Source: Sporodiniella umbellata (lineage: Eukaryota > Mucoromycota > Mucoromycetes > Mucorales > Rhizopodaceae). Taken from it: DNA of 64,000 bases. Location: positions 124,001-188,000 of the forward strand of contig JAIXMR010000029.1 of assembly GCA_025677835.1 (NCBI GenBank), written 5' to 3'. The position numbers and the translations under genes are program-made. The first letter of the stretch is position 1, and each line of letters starts with the position of its first letter. Shown in pieces: positions 52,011 through 64,000 of this stretch. The notes under the pieces were generated by a model. The model was not told the origin of the DNA and did no database searches. It saw only the letters and a program-made list of their open reading frames with translations.

Positions 52011-54270
52011 CTATTCGTCTAAAGTTAAGCGTACTAATTAAAAAGGAATTAAATATAAAGTGCTTGAAAGGGTCTGGTTCAATAAAACAATACTTACATC
52101 CCATATTGACGCAGATGGCAAAAATCAAAACCGTGGTTAAGATAGCTGGGCCATACTTGTCTGAAAAATCTCCCAATTCGTTTCGTTCTACACGGCTGAC
52201 ACGCTGGTGGTATGTGACCAAAGCGTAGATCATGACAGACATGGATATAGCAGTAAAGATTATAGCAGATATATGACCTATACTGTCAGAAAAGTTTAAT
52301 AGGCCAATAGCTAATCCACCCAGTAAGAGAGTAAATTTGAGCCAGTGCAAAAAGGTACGCTCATTAGCAAAGTATGTTTTTGCAGGAGGTGCTTTGGTAG
52401 GAATAGGTCGAGAGCGGCCTGAGAGTCTGTTGTTGTTATTTTTGGCAAAATATGCAGCAGGCTTTTTCAACCAGCTCTTGAGACCGGCTGGGGATAGTTG
52501 TTTGTTAGATTCGGTCTGTTTGGGTATCAGGGGTGTATTTTCGTTGGCTAAAGCTTGGATGTTTTTGTCAACGCTGAGCTCTCGTCGAATGTTTTCGAAA
52601 CTACTGTTATTTGAGGCTGTCGCACTACGAGTTACTGGGCGATAAACACCAAAGACCTTATTACGAGGTTTTCGAATGTCGATCTCCATTTGAGGCAACC
52701 AAAAGGGTAAGACATTTACATTGTCTTCTAGTAATGTTGCGCAACCATGAATAAACTTGGAAAACTTGGGTACTGACTCTACGAGATGAGAGTTGACTAG
52801 CTCGGTTACCCATTGGGGAGGCTCTTGACCAACATGAGTTTGTAGTTTGACTTCAAGAACAGCATAAGGAAAACGACAAATATCAGACTCTGGCAATTGT
52901 TTAAATGGGTAATCTACGCCAATGTCCATACGTCTCCAATTATCGCCAGACCTTGTTTCGTCCTGGTTGTCTTCTCTAATTAAAGAGAGCTCTGTATCTA
53001 AACTAATACGAACACGAGCATCCCCTGGCAGCTGAAAAGCAGTACGATTATAGAATGTGCGCATCATAGGGTGAAGTCGCTTGGTCAGCACCGTGTATTG
53101 TACTTCCTGAGCCAGCTGCTCTAATTCTTGAATTTCTTTTTCTGTTTTACGGCCTTGTTCTTTGGTCTTTGCAAACAGTTCGTCTGTTGTGTAATTGCCT
53201 TTCATAAACGAGTTGAGGTATTTTTCCTTGATAGGAAATCGCGCCTTGACCGATTTTTCACCAGTCCAATCTTCATGGTGAGTCTTGCGTTCTACAAAGA
53301 CCTGGTTGGAGTCCATACCACCGTACCATCGCATTCGGATGGCTTCAGCTCCTTCTGTCTTATCCAGTCTACCCATATAAAGATCAAAATCGTCATTATC
53401 GTAGTAAACACTTGTAATAGCAGAGTCTTGTACTTGAAACTCTTTGTTGGGATTAAACACTAATACGGGAAGGTGCTTCAAAATAATCAGTTTTAGCTCA
53501 GTGATGTTATCTGGGTGCACCCTTCATTGTAGAATGTTAGATTGTGAAACGTTACATTCTATTTTTTTGGTTTGAAGGACTAACCAGTATTTCGTTGTGT
53601 TTCTAACAAAAGCAGCCTGCTTGCCGCCAGCAGATGAATCACCTCCTCTTTCCTTACCCCTTGTTCTAACGCGATCGTAAAGAGAGGAAATACGAATGAT
53701 AAGTGCGTCGTAGTTTTCACTGTAAAAAGGTTTGGCATTCAAGCGAACCCCAAAGATAGGCTTCAGTGGCCATCCAGTGACTTTCTATACGGAGAACAAA
53801 ATGAGAACCCACGTGCATACAATGATTGGTTGGGCTTACATCATGCTTCTTTATGATCTTCAGAAAACCAGTGTAGTTTAGACGAGTAAATTTGGCTAAA
53901 TCATGAACATCTGCAATAATATGGCCTAGTTCAATTTCAGAGGCCAGAAACTCATCGTCCTCAGGATTTTCCTTTTGACACAGAGCTTCCACTTCACGTG
54001 ATTCAAGCTGGATACGATGATTGGTCTCTTCCAATTTGACACGTTGAAAGCTATACACCTTGTCAAGTTCTTTCTCAAGTAACTCCACAAATTTGCTTTC
54101 TTTTTCTTCGTTCCAAGAACCATCCAAAGCTTCTTTTTTGAGCATAGCTTTCAAATCATCGTATACTAGCTACGATTAATTTTGGTATGAAATTTATGTA
54201 TAAACTTACCAACATAGTGCGTCGTCCATTCAGAGTTTAGAGAAGTCCTAAGTGTTTGTCCGAACTTCAT
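52011..54270 (-). CDS. VTC4: VTC4 polyphosphate polymerase of the vacuolar transporter chaperone complex
   Basis: Five exons: 54270-54210, 54165-53840, 53784-53585, 53521-52098, 52033-52011; 677 residues. N-terminal SPX domain (about 1-150: [33 protein letters not shown]) senses inositol pyrophosphates. The central tunnel domain has catalytic basic residues ([45 protein letters not shown]), indicating an active Vtc4-type polymerase rather than a Vtc2/3 regulator. A His-poor linker and three C-terminal DUF202 spans ([20 protein letters not shown] ...) follow. It makes polyphosphate from ATP and moves it into the vacuole. The last exon is only 23 nt (LRLTLDE), which avoids a read-through tail. 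Confidence 0.93.
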
Positions 54271-55600
54271 TTCCTTTCCAAAATAAAATAAAATAAAAAA
54301 AGCAGAAGGGGAAAAAAAAAAGAAAAGGAAGATAAAGCTTTTTTTCTTATAAATTATTTAAACTTCAGAATGATGTGTAAAGATCTAAAAAAAAAAATTT
54401 GTCGAACCTCTTTTAAAAGGACGATACCTTATTTTCGATAGACTAATGTTGGATCAAACATATTTGGCTGGCCCAAACGTTTTCACTAGTAGTTCTGTCA
54501 GTCACCTTTTCTTAAAAAAAAATATAACCAATTATTTCGCTTCAAAAGACCAAGCTACAAAGATTTGAGAATAGTAAAAACCTTGTAGCTAACAGTCTCA
54601 AGATGATGTAGAATTACATGCTTTGGGGAGTAAAGTGTTTAAAGTAAAAAGAAAATAAAAGATGTCCGCTTGTAGATATAGAATAATAAAATAGAATATA
54701 TAAAAAAAAGGTTATAGTGACCGCCAGATCTTGTAGAGTAGATCAAACTATAAGATAAAATAAAGCGAAATAAAAGAATAAGGGTTACAATGAAGGAATT
54801 AAGTCTTCTTCAAGGGATCAATGCAATAAGATTAGGGAAGTATTCAGTGATAATCTTGTAATATGAATATTTATATAGTTATTGATATAATATGCATTCA
54901 ACCGATATTTATTATATGATTTAATATATATATTTGATGGTTATAAAAAGTAAAATATTTTTTGGGTTTATATAGTTTTCCATTGTTTTTGTACTTTTGG
55001 TGTTTTTGTTCACAAAGTGTCATTCATTATTGTAGTTATGTACACAAGATGTCTTCGCTATAGTGTTCATGTACACAGCAATTTATAATAAATATAGACA
55101 AAATTGTATCCAATTAAATATTTCATCTATATCATCGGTGGTCAAGTCTATAACTGGTGTAGGAATAGTAAGAATGGATAGACAAAAGCACAAAACCCAA
55201 AAACAAGAATTAACAACCTGTGGCCAACATTGAACAAGATAGGCAAAATGGCATTGAGGTTATTTGCAAATATACTAAAACTTTTGCAAGTTAATATCGT
55301 AAAATGTCTAAGCGAGAAATTGAAACAAGGCGTAAAAAAAAAAAAACGAAACATGAAAGACGAGCGTACCTCTTTTTGGAGATTACGCTATGACCAACAT
55401 CAAAATTTTGGAACCAAGATTTACTCACAATCTGTTAAAAATAAGAAGTGCGATAGACAAAAAGAAAAAGAAACTGAAAAAAGATCAATTGCGAAAACCA
55501 AAGTTGGATATGACAATTTTTTTTTTCATTTGCGTGTCTTTAGTTTTTACACTGAGCAACTTTTGAGACAACACCCCAATTAGGCAAATGTAGTAACCTT
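54271..55600. other. AT-rich intergenic region
   Basis: Upstream of VTC4 and downstream of PCCA. 54650-55130 is extremely AT-rich. A plus-strand open stretch at 55230-55583 is Lys/Arg-rich and overlaps the PCCA 3' side; not supported. Confidence 0.55.
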
Positions 55601-57976
55601 TTATTCGAACTCAACCAGTACCTGACCTGATTGGACTGCACTTCCTGATTGTACATGGATGCGCTTAACAACGCCTGTTTGGGAAGTTTTGAGGCTATTT
55701 TGCATTTTCATCGCCTCAACAACCACAAGCTCACTCCCTTTGGTGACTTTTTGACCTTGCTCAACAGAAACAGACACAATCTTGCCTGGCATAGGACTAA
55801 AAAGAGTTTTGGAGTGTTCCTTGGAGTGTGCCTTTTTCATATACTTTAGCAATTTGTGCTCTTCTTCACTATATACATCGATACGATACTACACATAATT
55901 CAAATTAAAGTCCCTTCTTCAATTTTCATTGCTACCTTATTGCCGTGGTATTGTATTTTGAATCCGGTGGTCAATTTATCCAGATACTGAATGATTAACG
56001 ACTGGTTTTTAAAATGCGATTGAGCCAACAGACCATCCAGCGGCCATTTCATGTTCAACTCTAATGGCAATTGGTTATTTGTGATCACCTGGAACACATC
56101 TTTCCCTATACACTTCAAGCTAACCCGGGTCTGTTGGCTTTCGCTGTCTAGCTCTCCCGTAACGTAAATGTGGCACGATATATGATCCAAATGCGAGATG
56201 CTCCTTTCTTTCTTAAGCCAAATAGCTGCACTCATGACAGCCAATTGGTCTAAAGAAAAATCGTCCAATGGCTGAGCGGTAAACCCTTTAGGGTATTCTT
56301 CAGCCAAAAAATGGGTAGTAACATGAGCTCCTTCTTGAAATCTTGGGTGAGAGAAAACCCCTCGTAATAGGGGAATATTGTGTGTCACTCCTTTAATTAC
56401 ATATCCATCTAACGCATGGAGCATCTGTTCCAAAGCCTCCTGTCGAGTCTGCCCGTGAGTTGCTAATTTACAAATAAGCGGATCATACTCCATATGCATT
56501 TCGGACCCTTCAATAAACCCAGAATCACACCGAACCTTGTCTAAAGTGGGCTCCTGATAGGTAAGTAATCTACCTGCAGAAGGCATATAAGTTTTGGGGT
56601 CCTCTGCATATACTCTAGACTCGAAAGCCCAGCCGTTGAGTTGGACCTCCTTTTGGCTGATTGCCAGAGGGTGACTTGCAGCTGAATATAGCATATGCTC
56701 TACCAGATCTAGACCTGTCACATACTCCGTTATAGGGTGTTCTACCTGTAAGCGCGTGTTCATCTCCAGAAAATAAAAGTTTTTAGAAGCATCGACCAAA
56801 AATTCAACTGTGCCTGCTGAGTTGTATCCTACGTGCTTGGCCAATGCAATCGCCTGCTCCCCCATCTGCTTTCGAGTGTTTGTGTCCAAATGTACGCTAG
56901 GTGATTCTTCGATCACTTTTTGATTCCTTCTTTGGATAGTACACTCTCTCTCGGGCAAATAGACTATGTTTCCAAACTTGTCCCCTAACACCTGAATTTC
57001 TATGTGTCGAGGGTGATCGATATATTTCTCAATCAACATGCGATCGTCACCAAAAGAGGATTTGGATTCTTGCTTGGCCAGTTTAAAGCCGTCTTTTAAT
57101 TCTATATCATTCCTATATAGTTATTAAGTAAGCCTGGTTAACCTATTTTCATTTGCTTTATTTACCATGCAATACGCATACCTTTCCCTCCACCACCTGC
57201 GCTTGCTTTGACCATAACTGGGTATCCAATCTCTCTGGCTATCCGAATTGCTTCCTCTGCACTTTCTATTTCTCCATCAAAGCCTGGTATACAATTTACT
57301 CCACTAGCCTTGGCTATGAGCTTGCTTTGAATTTTATCCCCCATAGCAGCTATGGCGGAAGCTTTTGGTCCAACGAATACAATTCCTTGCTGCTCTAACT
57401 TCTCAACAAATCCAGGGTTCTCACTTAAAAAACCGTATCCGGGATGCACGGCGTCTGCCCCTGTTTGTTGAACGGCTTTCAAAATACTGTCAATGGAAAG
57501 ATAAGACTGCGAAGCAGATCCAGGACCTAAATACACTGATTCGTCTGCTAGTTGTACATGCAATGCACTGGCATCCAATTCCGAATAGACAGCGACTGTT
57601 CGAATTCCCATTTTTTTGGCTGTCTTAATAATACGACAAGCGATTTCACCACGGTTGGCAACAAGTAACTTTTGAAATGTCTTTTTTTTTTTTTTTTTAG
57701 AAAAAAGAAGTGTTAAAAGAGACAATATAAGACATGTGAAAAGGAAGAAAAGCAATCACTTTCCTTTCCATCTGCTTCTTTTTATGTTAAGTATAAAAAA
57801 AAAAGATAGTTTACTTTCTTATACACATGAGTTGGCCTGGACCAAACTGTGGAATGGACAGATCGCGTTGTATAGGTTTGACTGTGCTGTATTTTTTTCA
57901 AGCATAAAAAAGGGCGAGAACAGTAATGCTTTTTGAGCAGAGTGGGTATAGATCGCTTGAACGCGTTGACAAACAT
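55601..57976 (-). CDS. PCCA: propionyl-CoA carboxylase alpha subunit (biotin-dependent)
   Basis: Four exons: 57976-57815, 57680-57166, 57112-55936, 55888-55601; 713 residues. Exon 1 encodes a mitochondrial presequence ([20 protein letters not shown]). Biotin carboxylase: [18 protein letters not shown] loop [28 protein letters not shown]. The PCCA-specific part is present ([38 protein letters not shown]), which separates it from methylcrotonyl- or acetyl-CoA carboxylases. The C-terminal biotinyl domain has [11 protein letters not shown] with the biotin Lys. With PCCB it forms methylmalonyl-CoA from propionyl-CoA; PCCB is not in the window. Exon 2 ends at HGNK with GTAGCA, restoring the frame into [10 protein letters not shown]. 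Confidence 0.93.
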
Positions 57977-58529
57977 TTTTAACCAAGAAATAAGAAAGTA
58001 TCCATGTGGGAAAAAAAAAACAGAAATGATAGCAACAATCAGGGCCGATCAATCTTTAAAGCCCGCCTCAAATCCTAGGCCTTTTTTTTTTTACGATTTA
58101 TGGCATTGGATTGAATACAGTAAAAGTGAGTGACTCTAACGAGACCAAATACATAATGTAAATATATTTGCACTCTGCTTTTTTTTCTGAGTATAAAGAA
58201 AAAAAGGCGTGAAATAAAAACGTTTCCTGAGAAGTATCAAAAGTAAAGCTAAAGTTTGCAACAGACATAAGAAACAAACATCCTTTTGAGACAGCAAATA
58301 GATTTTGAATCCCAAACTATTTGAAAACCGCACATGTAGGTAGATTATCCATAATTCCTCCTATTTTTTTAAAAACCTTTCCTGATTTGAATTTAAAACA
58401 AAGACCTTCAAAGCCCAAATGGTTAATAATATTTAAGCCCACTGAACGAGCCATACGTGCTCCTTTCTTATCCTCTCCTCTTTTCTTTTTCCTTTCTCTT
58501 TCCCCCCTCAGTATTCTTTTTTTTTTTTA
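57977..58529. other. divergent promoter region, PCCA and glycosyltransferase
   Basis: About 550 bp between two divergent starts. A CT-rich stretch (58455-58529) ending in a T11 run directly abuts the glycosyltransferase ATG. Confidence 0.6.
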
Positions 58530-59696
58530 ATGTTGAATTGGAATCAGAGCAATAATGGTTACACTCGGCTATTTACTACCAAAGTAAACGCAAGAAGTTC
58601 AGCACACCTGTTTGGATTCTTGAAGTATTCTTTTGTTTTTTTGGCAAGCCTCATTTTGGTCTTTTTCACTTTTTGTCAGCTCCAGATGAATGTGCGGGTC
58701 TATTTTCGCAATTGGTTGTCAAACGCTGAAGCAGCCTACACTGCTCCATTAGCAAAAGGTTGTTTTGATCTTCTGCCCAAGAACAGCCCTTATTGGACAG
58801 GCCGAAAAGAATATACTTATGACCTCTCTCCGGGTTTTAGTTTGATGGAAGAGGATGATTGCTACCAGTTTGCAAGTACGATACAGCCTAGCTCAACAAC
58901 AAAGACTCAGGTAATCTTCCACGCTTATTGGCGAGCTGATCTAGCCCCGATTGGGCCCAAGCAAGTAGCAACCTTAAGGTCTTTTTTTGCCACACAGAGT
59001 AATAGTTCAGTTCTCTACCTTTGGTCTAATGGCGATCTATCGAAATCAGAAGGTATTCAATACATTCAAAGTAAAGTCGGATCACGGTTAGAAACTCGTT
59101 TTTACGATGCGCACAAGCTTGCTCAAGGAACGCCAGTATCTGGTTCTAAGTACCTGTCATTACGCGATGAATTAGGCTACTTGGATGGTGATTTGCTCCG
59201 GCTTTTGGTAGTGTATCAATATGGCGGGGTTTGGTTTGATATGGATGCACTTTTCGTGAGAGACCTAAGCCCTTTGTTAGAACAAGAGTGGTTGCAGCAA
59301 TGGGACTGCTACTTGCCGAATGGATTTCCCTTTAATGGCGCTTTTATGAGGTTTTATCGTCATTCACCTTATGTTTGTGAAATGTTATCTGAAATCGCTA
59401 CCGGACCTAGTCCAAGGCCTGACACATTTGATTGGGGAGGCTACATGTATTATAGAATTTACCGCCGTCTTCTATATCATGGCATACGCCCCTGGTCAGT
59501 TCTTCCTTGGTGTTTTACCGATTCCATGCTCTGCTCACCCGAAAATTCTATGCCTAACGCTTTTGAAGAGGCTTCTTTTTCTGCAAAAGCCTTAATGAGC
59601 ACTTTTGCTTATCACTGGCATAACCAATGGAAGAAACAGCCAGGATCTCTTTTTCGGTTTCTAAATCAACTGCATCAAAACACCACTGGTTGGTAG
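58530..59696 (+). CDS. DXD-type glycosyltransferase, type II membrane protein
   Basis: Single exon, 388 residues. A cytosolic N-terminus of ~30 residues and one signal anchor (YSFVFLASLILVFFTFCQL, about 33-51) mark a Golgi type II protein. The catalytic region matches the Gly_transf_sug/DXD group: VIFHAYWRADL, ELGYLDGDLLRLLVVYQYGG, VWFDMDALF with Asp237/Asp239 as the nucleotide-sugar metal site, and NGAFMRF. Relatives include Och1-type mannosyltransferases and alpha-1,4 sugar transferases; the acceptor and sugar cannot be told from sequence alone. Ends HQNTTGW with a late sequon. Confidence 0.85.
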   Translation: MLNWNQSNNGYTRLFTTKVNARSSAHLFGFLKYSFVFLASLILVFFTFCQLQMNVRVYFRNWLSNAEAAYTAPLAKGCFDLLPKNSPYWTGRKEYTYDLSPGFSLMEEDDCYQFASTIQPSSTTKTQVIFHAYWRADLAPIGPKQVATLRSFFATQSNSSVLYLWSNGDLSKSEGIQYIQSKVGSRLETRFYDAHKLAQGTPVSGSKYLSLRDELGYLDGDLLRLLVVYQYGGVWFDMDALFVRDLSPLLEQEWLQQWDCYLPNGFPFNGAFMRFYRHSPYVCEMLSEIATGPSPRPDTFDWGGYMYYRIYRRLLYHGIRPWSVLPWCFTDSMLCSPENSMPNAFEEASFSAKALMSTFAYHWHNQWKKQPGSLFRFLNQLHQNTTGW

Positions 59697-60999
59697 TTGA
59701 TGGTTTTTTTCTACGTGTTTTTATTTCTTTCTTTGAGCATCAGTCCTCATTTATCTTGCATGCTTTTACTCTCAATAAACATTGTATAATTATACGATGA
59801 AGATGGCTGACAATCAAATCAAGCCATTTAGGATACAAGCCTAGAACATTAGTAGAAGCATGTATTAAAGTAAGGTAGTTCCAATGACTGAAGCCCATTT
59901 TTGTTTTAGAAATTGCTACCAATCTAAATTTAAATCAAACACCAATCTTTGTATTTGTTTTAAGACCTAAAAGCTTGTATACAGCGATTCAGAATTTACT
60001 TTTAGATTTTTTTTTTGTAACCTTCAAAACTCTTGCAAAGTAAAAATAAAAAAAAAAGAAGATATTTTCGGATTTTGCGAAGGTACATTTTACATTATTT
60101 GCTTATGTCAGTTGCATGCAAAAAGATATTCCAAATATCCCATTTCTTTTAAAGCAGTACAAGTCTGAAGTGCAGTTGACAGGTGATGTATCGGTTCCAG
60201 ATGCATATTCGAGACACCTGATAATCAAGCAAAAATAGCTGGTAGTATTCTATTATGTGTTATAAGCATCATGAAGGAGATAGTCTTCTTTTTTTGTGTG
60301 ATATCAAGTAACAAGCGAGCTATACGAAAATAAAAAATCATAAAAACAGAAACAAGAGTGATCAGACTAGCTGACTGTAATAAAATTTTCTGTCCTTTAT
60401 TCAACATAACAATAGAAGTGCTTTATATATAACCGATAAGCAAGACATCTACAATGGACAATCCTATGTTGAGATCTTCTACAGTTCATAACGTTGTATA
60501 TCTTAATCCCATTGGGTTGAATGTCGAATAAATAATTATGTAATGAATGAATCAATTATAAATCTGATACCTGGGACCTTTCAGAATGTTCTTGTCTCAG
60601 AGCATAGCTGAACCATCTTTAGATACATTATTAATACAGCAAGGACTTATCAATTGTCTGAATCGAAGCCTGTATGTAACATTTTGGTAGATTTTATCAA
60701 ATGAAAACCAAACTATGTGATAAGGAATAGCATTTCGGCGAGTTAAAGATATCTACAAATATGTATCTAAAAACTTAACTACTAGTGCTTTATGAAAGTT
60801 TAGACCTCATAAAAGTAAAACAATTCCGCTTGTGGAGAAGTAAATTTTAGGGACTTTGTATTTCAATGCATAGAAACCACGTTTTTCTTTGTTTTAAAAT
60901 TCCGTTTGTGAAGTTAAAACTAAGTTGATGAGAACAAAGAAGTTGTTGTGACGTAGTTTCTCTTCTTTTGTTCTGTTTTGAGGGAAAAAAAAAGTCAAG
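59697..60999. other. intergenic
   Basis: AT-rich, 1.3 kb; no gene or element recognised. Confidence 0.6.
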
Positions 61000-61929
61000 A
61001 TGTCCATCTCAACTAAAAGATCTTTCAACTACAAATACAGTGACATTCCCAGCATAAACCATCCTAGCGTAGACAAAGACTTGAATGATTCTTTCTCTTA
61101 TGAGTCTGGAAACCCTATACGTCTACCTTCGTCTGGTAGGTTTACTCTATTTTAGAGAAGCACCAAGACAGAAGTAACGCTTATATTCAATAGAAAGTAG
61201 CATCAAACTATCTACTCGTTTTGAGCCTATATTGAGAGAAACTATACTGACAGAGCAGGAGCTAGCAAGGCACAACAGTATGTATACACACATTAGTGAC
61301 AGTAAAGAACAGGATGAAGAAGAAGACGAAGAAAAAAGACTGTTAAGCCGAGTAGACGAAAGATGTAAAAGCTTAAAAAAAGAGTTTGAGAAGAGAATGA
61401 AGCAACTAGAAGATCAGCTTTTAAAAACAGAACAAGGATTTAGTCAATCAAGAAGTGATATAGAGGAACTGCAATCCTTGGAAAAGGAATACATAAATCA
61501 AGGAATACAAACAGACATTAGGTACGAAGATATGGAAAAAATACAAGTAAGTCAGGCTTTAAAGTATGATCTTATCTGTTTTTTCATGTATATCATTTAT
61601 ATAAGAAAGTGGCAGATGTGGTAGACTCTGCTTCACTGAGCGATATTAAGGAGTGGAAAAATAATTATGGTCATTTACAAAATTTTGTCGAGCAAACAAA
61701 AAAGCTTATATGGGAAACGCCATTTATTCCAATTCAATCAATATGTAGACAAATACCAACACCCTTTGTGGAAGAGGATGTATGTGAGTACCACCGTCAA
61801 AGAATAAACGCAATACAACTGAGATCAGAAAAAACAAAAACTTTATACCGCAGCGATAATCAGTCTACACTTGATAAGATAAACCACTGGGCAAATGCAA
61901 TTAAACAAAACAGTTTCTTCAATCATTAA
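61000..61929 (+). CDS. orphan coiled-coil protein
   Basis: Three exons, 61000-61135, 61194-61546 and 61606-61929; 270 residues, phases 1 and 0. The N-terminal ~60 residues are Ser/Asn-rich. A long charged helix follows (EEEDEEKRLLSRVDERCKSL, KKEFEKRMKQLEDQLLKTEQ, IEELQSLEKEYINQG), a clear coiled coil. The C-terminal third has LSDIKEWKNNYGHLQNFVEQ and a basic tail. Size and shape recall small kinetochore or spindle-pole coiled-coil proteins, but no diagnostic motif is seen, so no function is assigned. Starts MSISTKRSFNYKYSD, 9 bp after an A9 run. Confidence 0.65.
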
Positions 61930-64000
61930 TAGCTTGTTACACATATATGTACGCCTTTTTCGGGAAGAATTCGTACGCTTCCGAAATAGCCTATTGAATT
62001 TTCTGAAGCAGATCAGCCAAAATTGTCACAGGCAATAATAATGCAGGCTTTTTGGATCATCCAAATAGTACATTTCCACTACAACTATATTACCATCAGT
62101 GTTTTATATAGTTTTCTTTAGTAGGTTTTTGAGAAAATACATAAATACTGTTTTTTGACGAGCACTTGACATTTTGGCATAACACTTGACTTGGCTTAGG
62201 AATAGAAAGTATCTTAGTTGATGTAAAGGAGCTTTTGCTGGTACAAAATCACATCTTTTATTTATATTAAGTTCGTTTTTTTGTGTTAAAACTTGGATTA
62301 TATTCTTGCTTGTATAAAGCTCTATATATCAGCTCAACCGATAGTTATTTTTTTTTCATACAGGTCATCATATATAAATGTTGGCAAATTTTTACCTACT
62401 TGAAGACTCAAAATCCGAGATGTGTCCTTGAATAAGCGTCACAGTGAGACTAAATCCAACATGAACCTTGCAATTAGACCACGGACTGGGAAGTTTCGAT
62501 GTTTGAGCAACGCTACTTCTTCAATAAAAGAAAGAATAACTTGTTGTTATCTAGAGTTAGCTTTAGTACAAAGCTCAAAGTCATGTTTTTATTTTATGAA
62601 CCAAGCACTCAATTAATCTCTATGTACAAGCTTTATAATATAGCATGTTCATTAATCAATGTTGAGATTAAAAAAATGTTTTTGACAGTTGATCTGCTTT
62701 TTAATTAAATCTGGCGACCTAGCTTTTCATACAGTGTTATTGTGCGTACAACGCACAATTGTTACTCTTTGATTGATATGCACCTCGAGTCTAAAATTTT
62801 TTTCTTCGAGTTTAGTATGGAGATCCATGTTGCAAAAAATTGACAGTATCATTCAATTTTCTACGACAAATAATATGGTCGCAAAAAATATCAAAAAGCT
62901 ACCATAGGTATACAGTTAGTTAGGCATATTTCAAGGATATTACATATCTCCATTTTATCGTTGTAATCTCATCGCGAAATTTATAAAAATACCAAGTTAC
63001 TTTATTCAGGCCGCTATAGTTTATTTCTACCGAAGGACGGATCACAATGCCTCATTTGTTCCTGTAGTAGCAGGTAGGATAATATACATATAACAGTAAT
63101 AAAAAACAGCTTAAATAAAAGAGAATAAAAGACTGAGCACAAATAAACGATGATTCCTGGGGAATTCTACAGTATTTCTTCTAGTATTAATCCCTTAATT
63201 ATTTTATCGTTACTATAATTGTATATGCTTACAACTCTACTTACGTCAAGCGAGACAACGATCGTTTGTTAATTTGCGATTTACAAATGTTTATAGTTTG
63301 GTACTTTTTTTTACTGTCTAAAAAAAGATGGTCATGTTTTGGTTAGCTGCGTTTACACGACTGTTTTAAAGGGGTTTGCAATAAAAATTGGGCGTACACA
63401 AGAAGCTACTAGAAAACTCCTTTTAGGGGTAATAAAGTTAATAAAAGGTTGCTGTTTAAAATATATAAATATATATGCAAGGTTTACTCAACAAAATTCG
63501 TTGCTTTAGCAATAGAGGAGTGATCTTTCTGAAAAATACTAGTGACAAAGCAAGGAAAAAAGCACAAACTTGCCAATCCGTTTAAAAGGAACAATATCAC
63601 CCTTATGGGCGAAGTAGAAGCCAAAGTGGCATTGATGTATTTTCTAGAGCAAACTGTGCAAATGCATAGATCAACTATATGAAAAAAATTATAAATAGGT
63701 AGTCTGCGCCAATGGAGGTCCTTAAGGGAAACGTGTTTTGTTTGCAATATAAAAGACATATTTACGACTATAAATCTACTTATAGTTGAAGTTACCTGTT
63801 CTTTGGCCCAGTGATCGTCAATTCCCCTATTTTTTTTTTTAGACACTTAACCTTTTCTATTTTTGTCTGTACTTGCATAATCCTATCTTCTATTAAAAGT
63901 AAAATATCTTTCTAGTTATTACAATAGAAATTCGAAAAGATTGTCTGCATACTTTGTTTTTTAGTAAAGAAAAGGTCCTATAGCACATCTTTTGTGGCAA
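61930..64000. other. AT-rich terminal intergenic region
   Basis: No gene supported. An open minus-strand stretch from about 63840 to 63484 has a hydrophobic segment (VILFLLNGLASLCFFPCFV) and splice-like borders and may be the 3' part of a gene that begins beyond the right edge. A small inverted repeat lies at 62740-62758. Confidence 0.45.

Noticed and set aside
55230..55583. 117-codon Lys-rich plus-strand open frame
   Set aside because: Composition follows A-rich DNA, and it lies just 3' of the PCCA stop; no recognisable domain or good start context.
62422..62708. Overlapping open frames of 64 and 69 codons
   Set aside because: Short AT-rich translations without motifs.

Overview
The window looks like nuclear DNA of an early-diverging filamentous fungus, most likely Mucoromycota/Mucorales. 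The evidence is AT-rich sequence, compact genes with many 45-95 nt GT-AG introns, long A or T homopolymers in introns and intergenic DNA, a mucoralean-looking CYP51, and a decayed Tc1/mariner copy. No rRNA, tRNA, CRISPR array or intact mobile element was recognised. The species call is an inference.

I could model 22 protein genes with exon phases that close, except where stated. Left part: IML2/TTC39-like protein (-, cut by the left edge); AIFM2/FSP1-like NAD(P)H oxidoreductase (+) facing a DUR3 urea permease (-) with a dense GATA-site cluster upstream; a double-START lipid-binding protein (-); alanyl-tRNA synthetase (+); a two-finger C2H2 factor (-). Middle: ERG11/CYP51 (+), an orphan gene (+), a long-chain acyl-CoA synthetase (+), a secreted M19 dipeptidase (+), a Tc1 relic, a zinc CDF transporter (-) divergent from phytochelatin synthase (+), and a small orphan gene (-). 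Right part: forkhead factor (+), YBL028C-type small basic protein (+), pICln/LOT5 (+), SSH4/EAR1-type SPRY adaptor (+) nearly touching EFG1 (-), an orphan membrane protein (-), VTC4 polyphosphate polymerase (-), propionyl-CoA carboxylase alpha (-), a DXD glycosyltransferase (+) and an orphan coiled-coil protein (+).

The genes are not an operon or an obvious biosynthetic cluster; most are housekeeping. A loose theme of storage and detoxification can be seen: zinc transporter and phytochelatin synthase share a 2.5 kb divergent promoter region, VTC4 makes polyphosphate, and PCCA handles propionyl-CoA, a route many ascomycetes replace with the methylcitrate cycle.

The long gene-poor stretches (18.9-22.4, 26.9-29.4, 36.9-39.3, 59.7-61.0 and 61.9-64.0 kb) are mostly AT-rich. 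Three of the intergenic stretches hold degenerate coding remains: an unidentified decayed ORF near 11.8-12.6 kb, a possible membrane-protein gene near 28.2-29.2 kb, and the Tc1 relic near 34.6-35.2 kb. I did not find a clearly new multi-gene system. The best leads are these relics, the double-START protein anchored at both ends, the GATA cluster, the dual-start phytochelatin synthase and the orphan genes.
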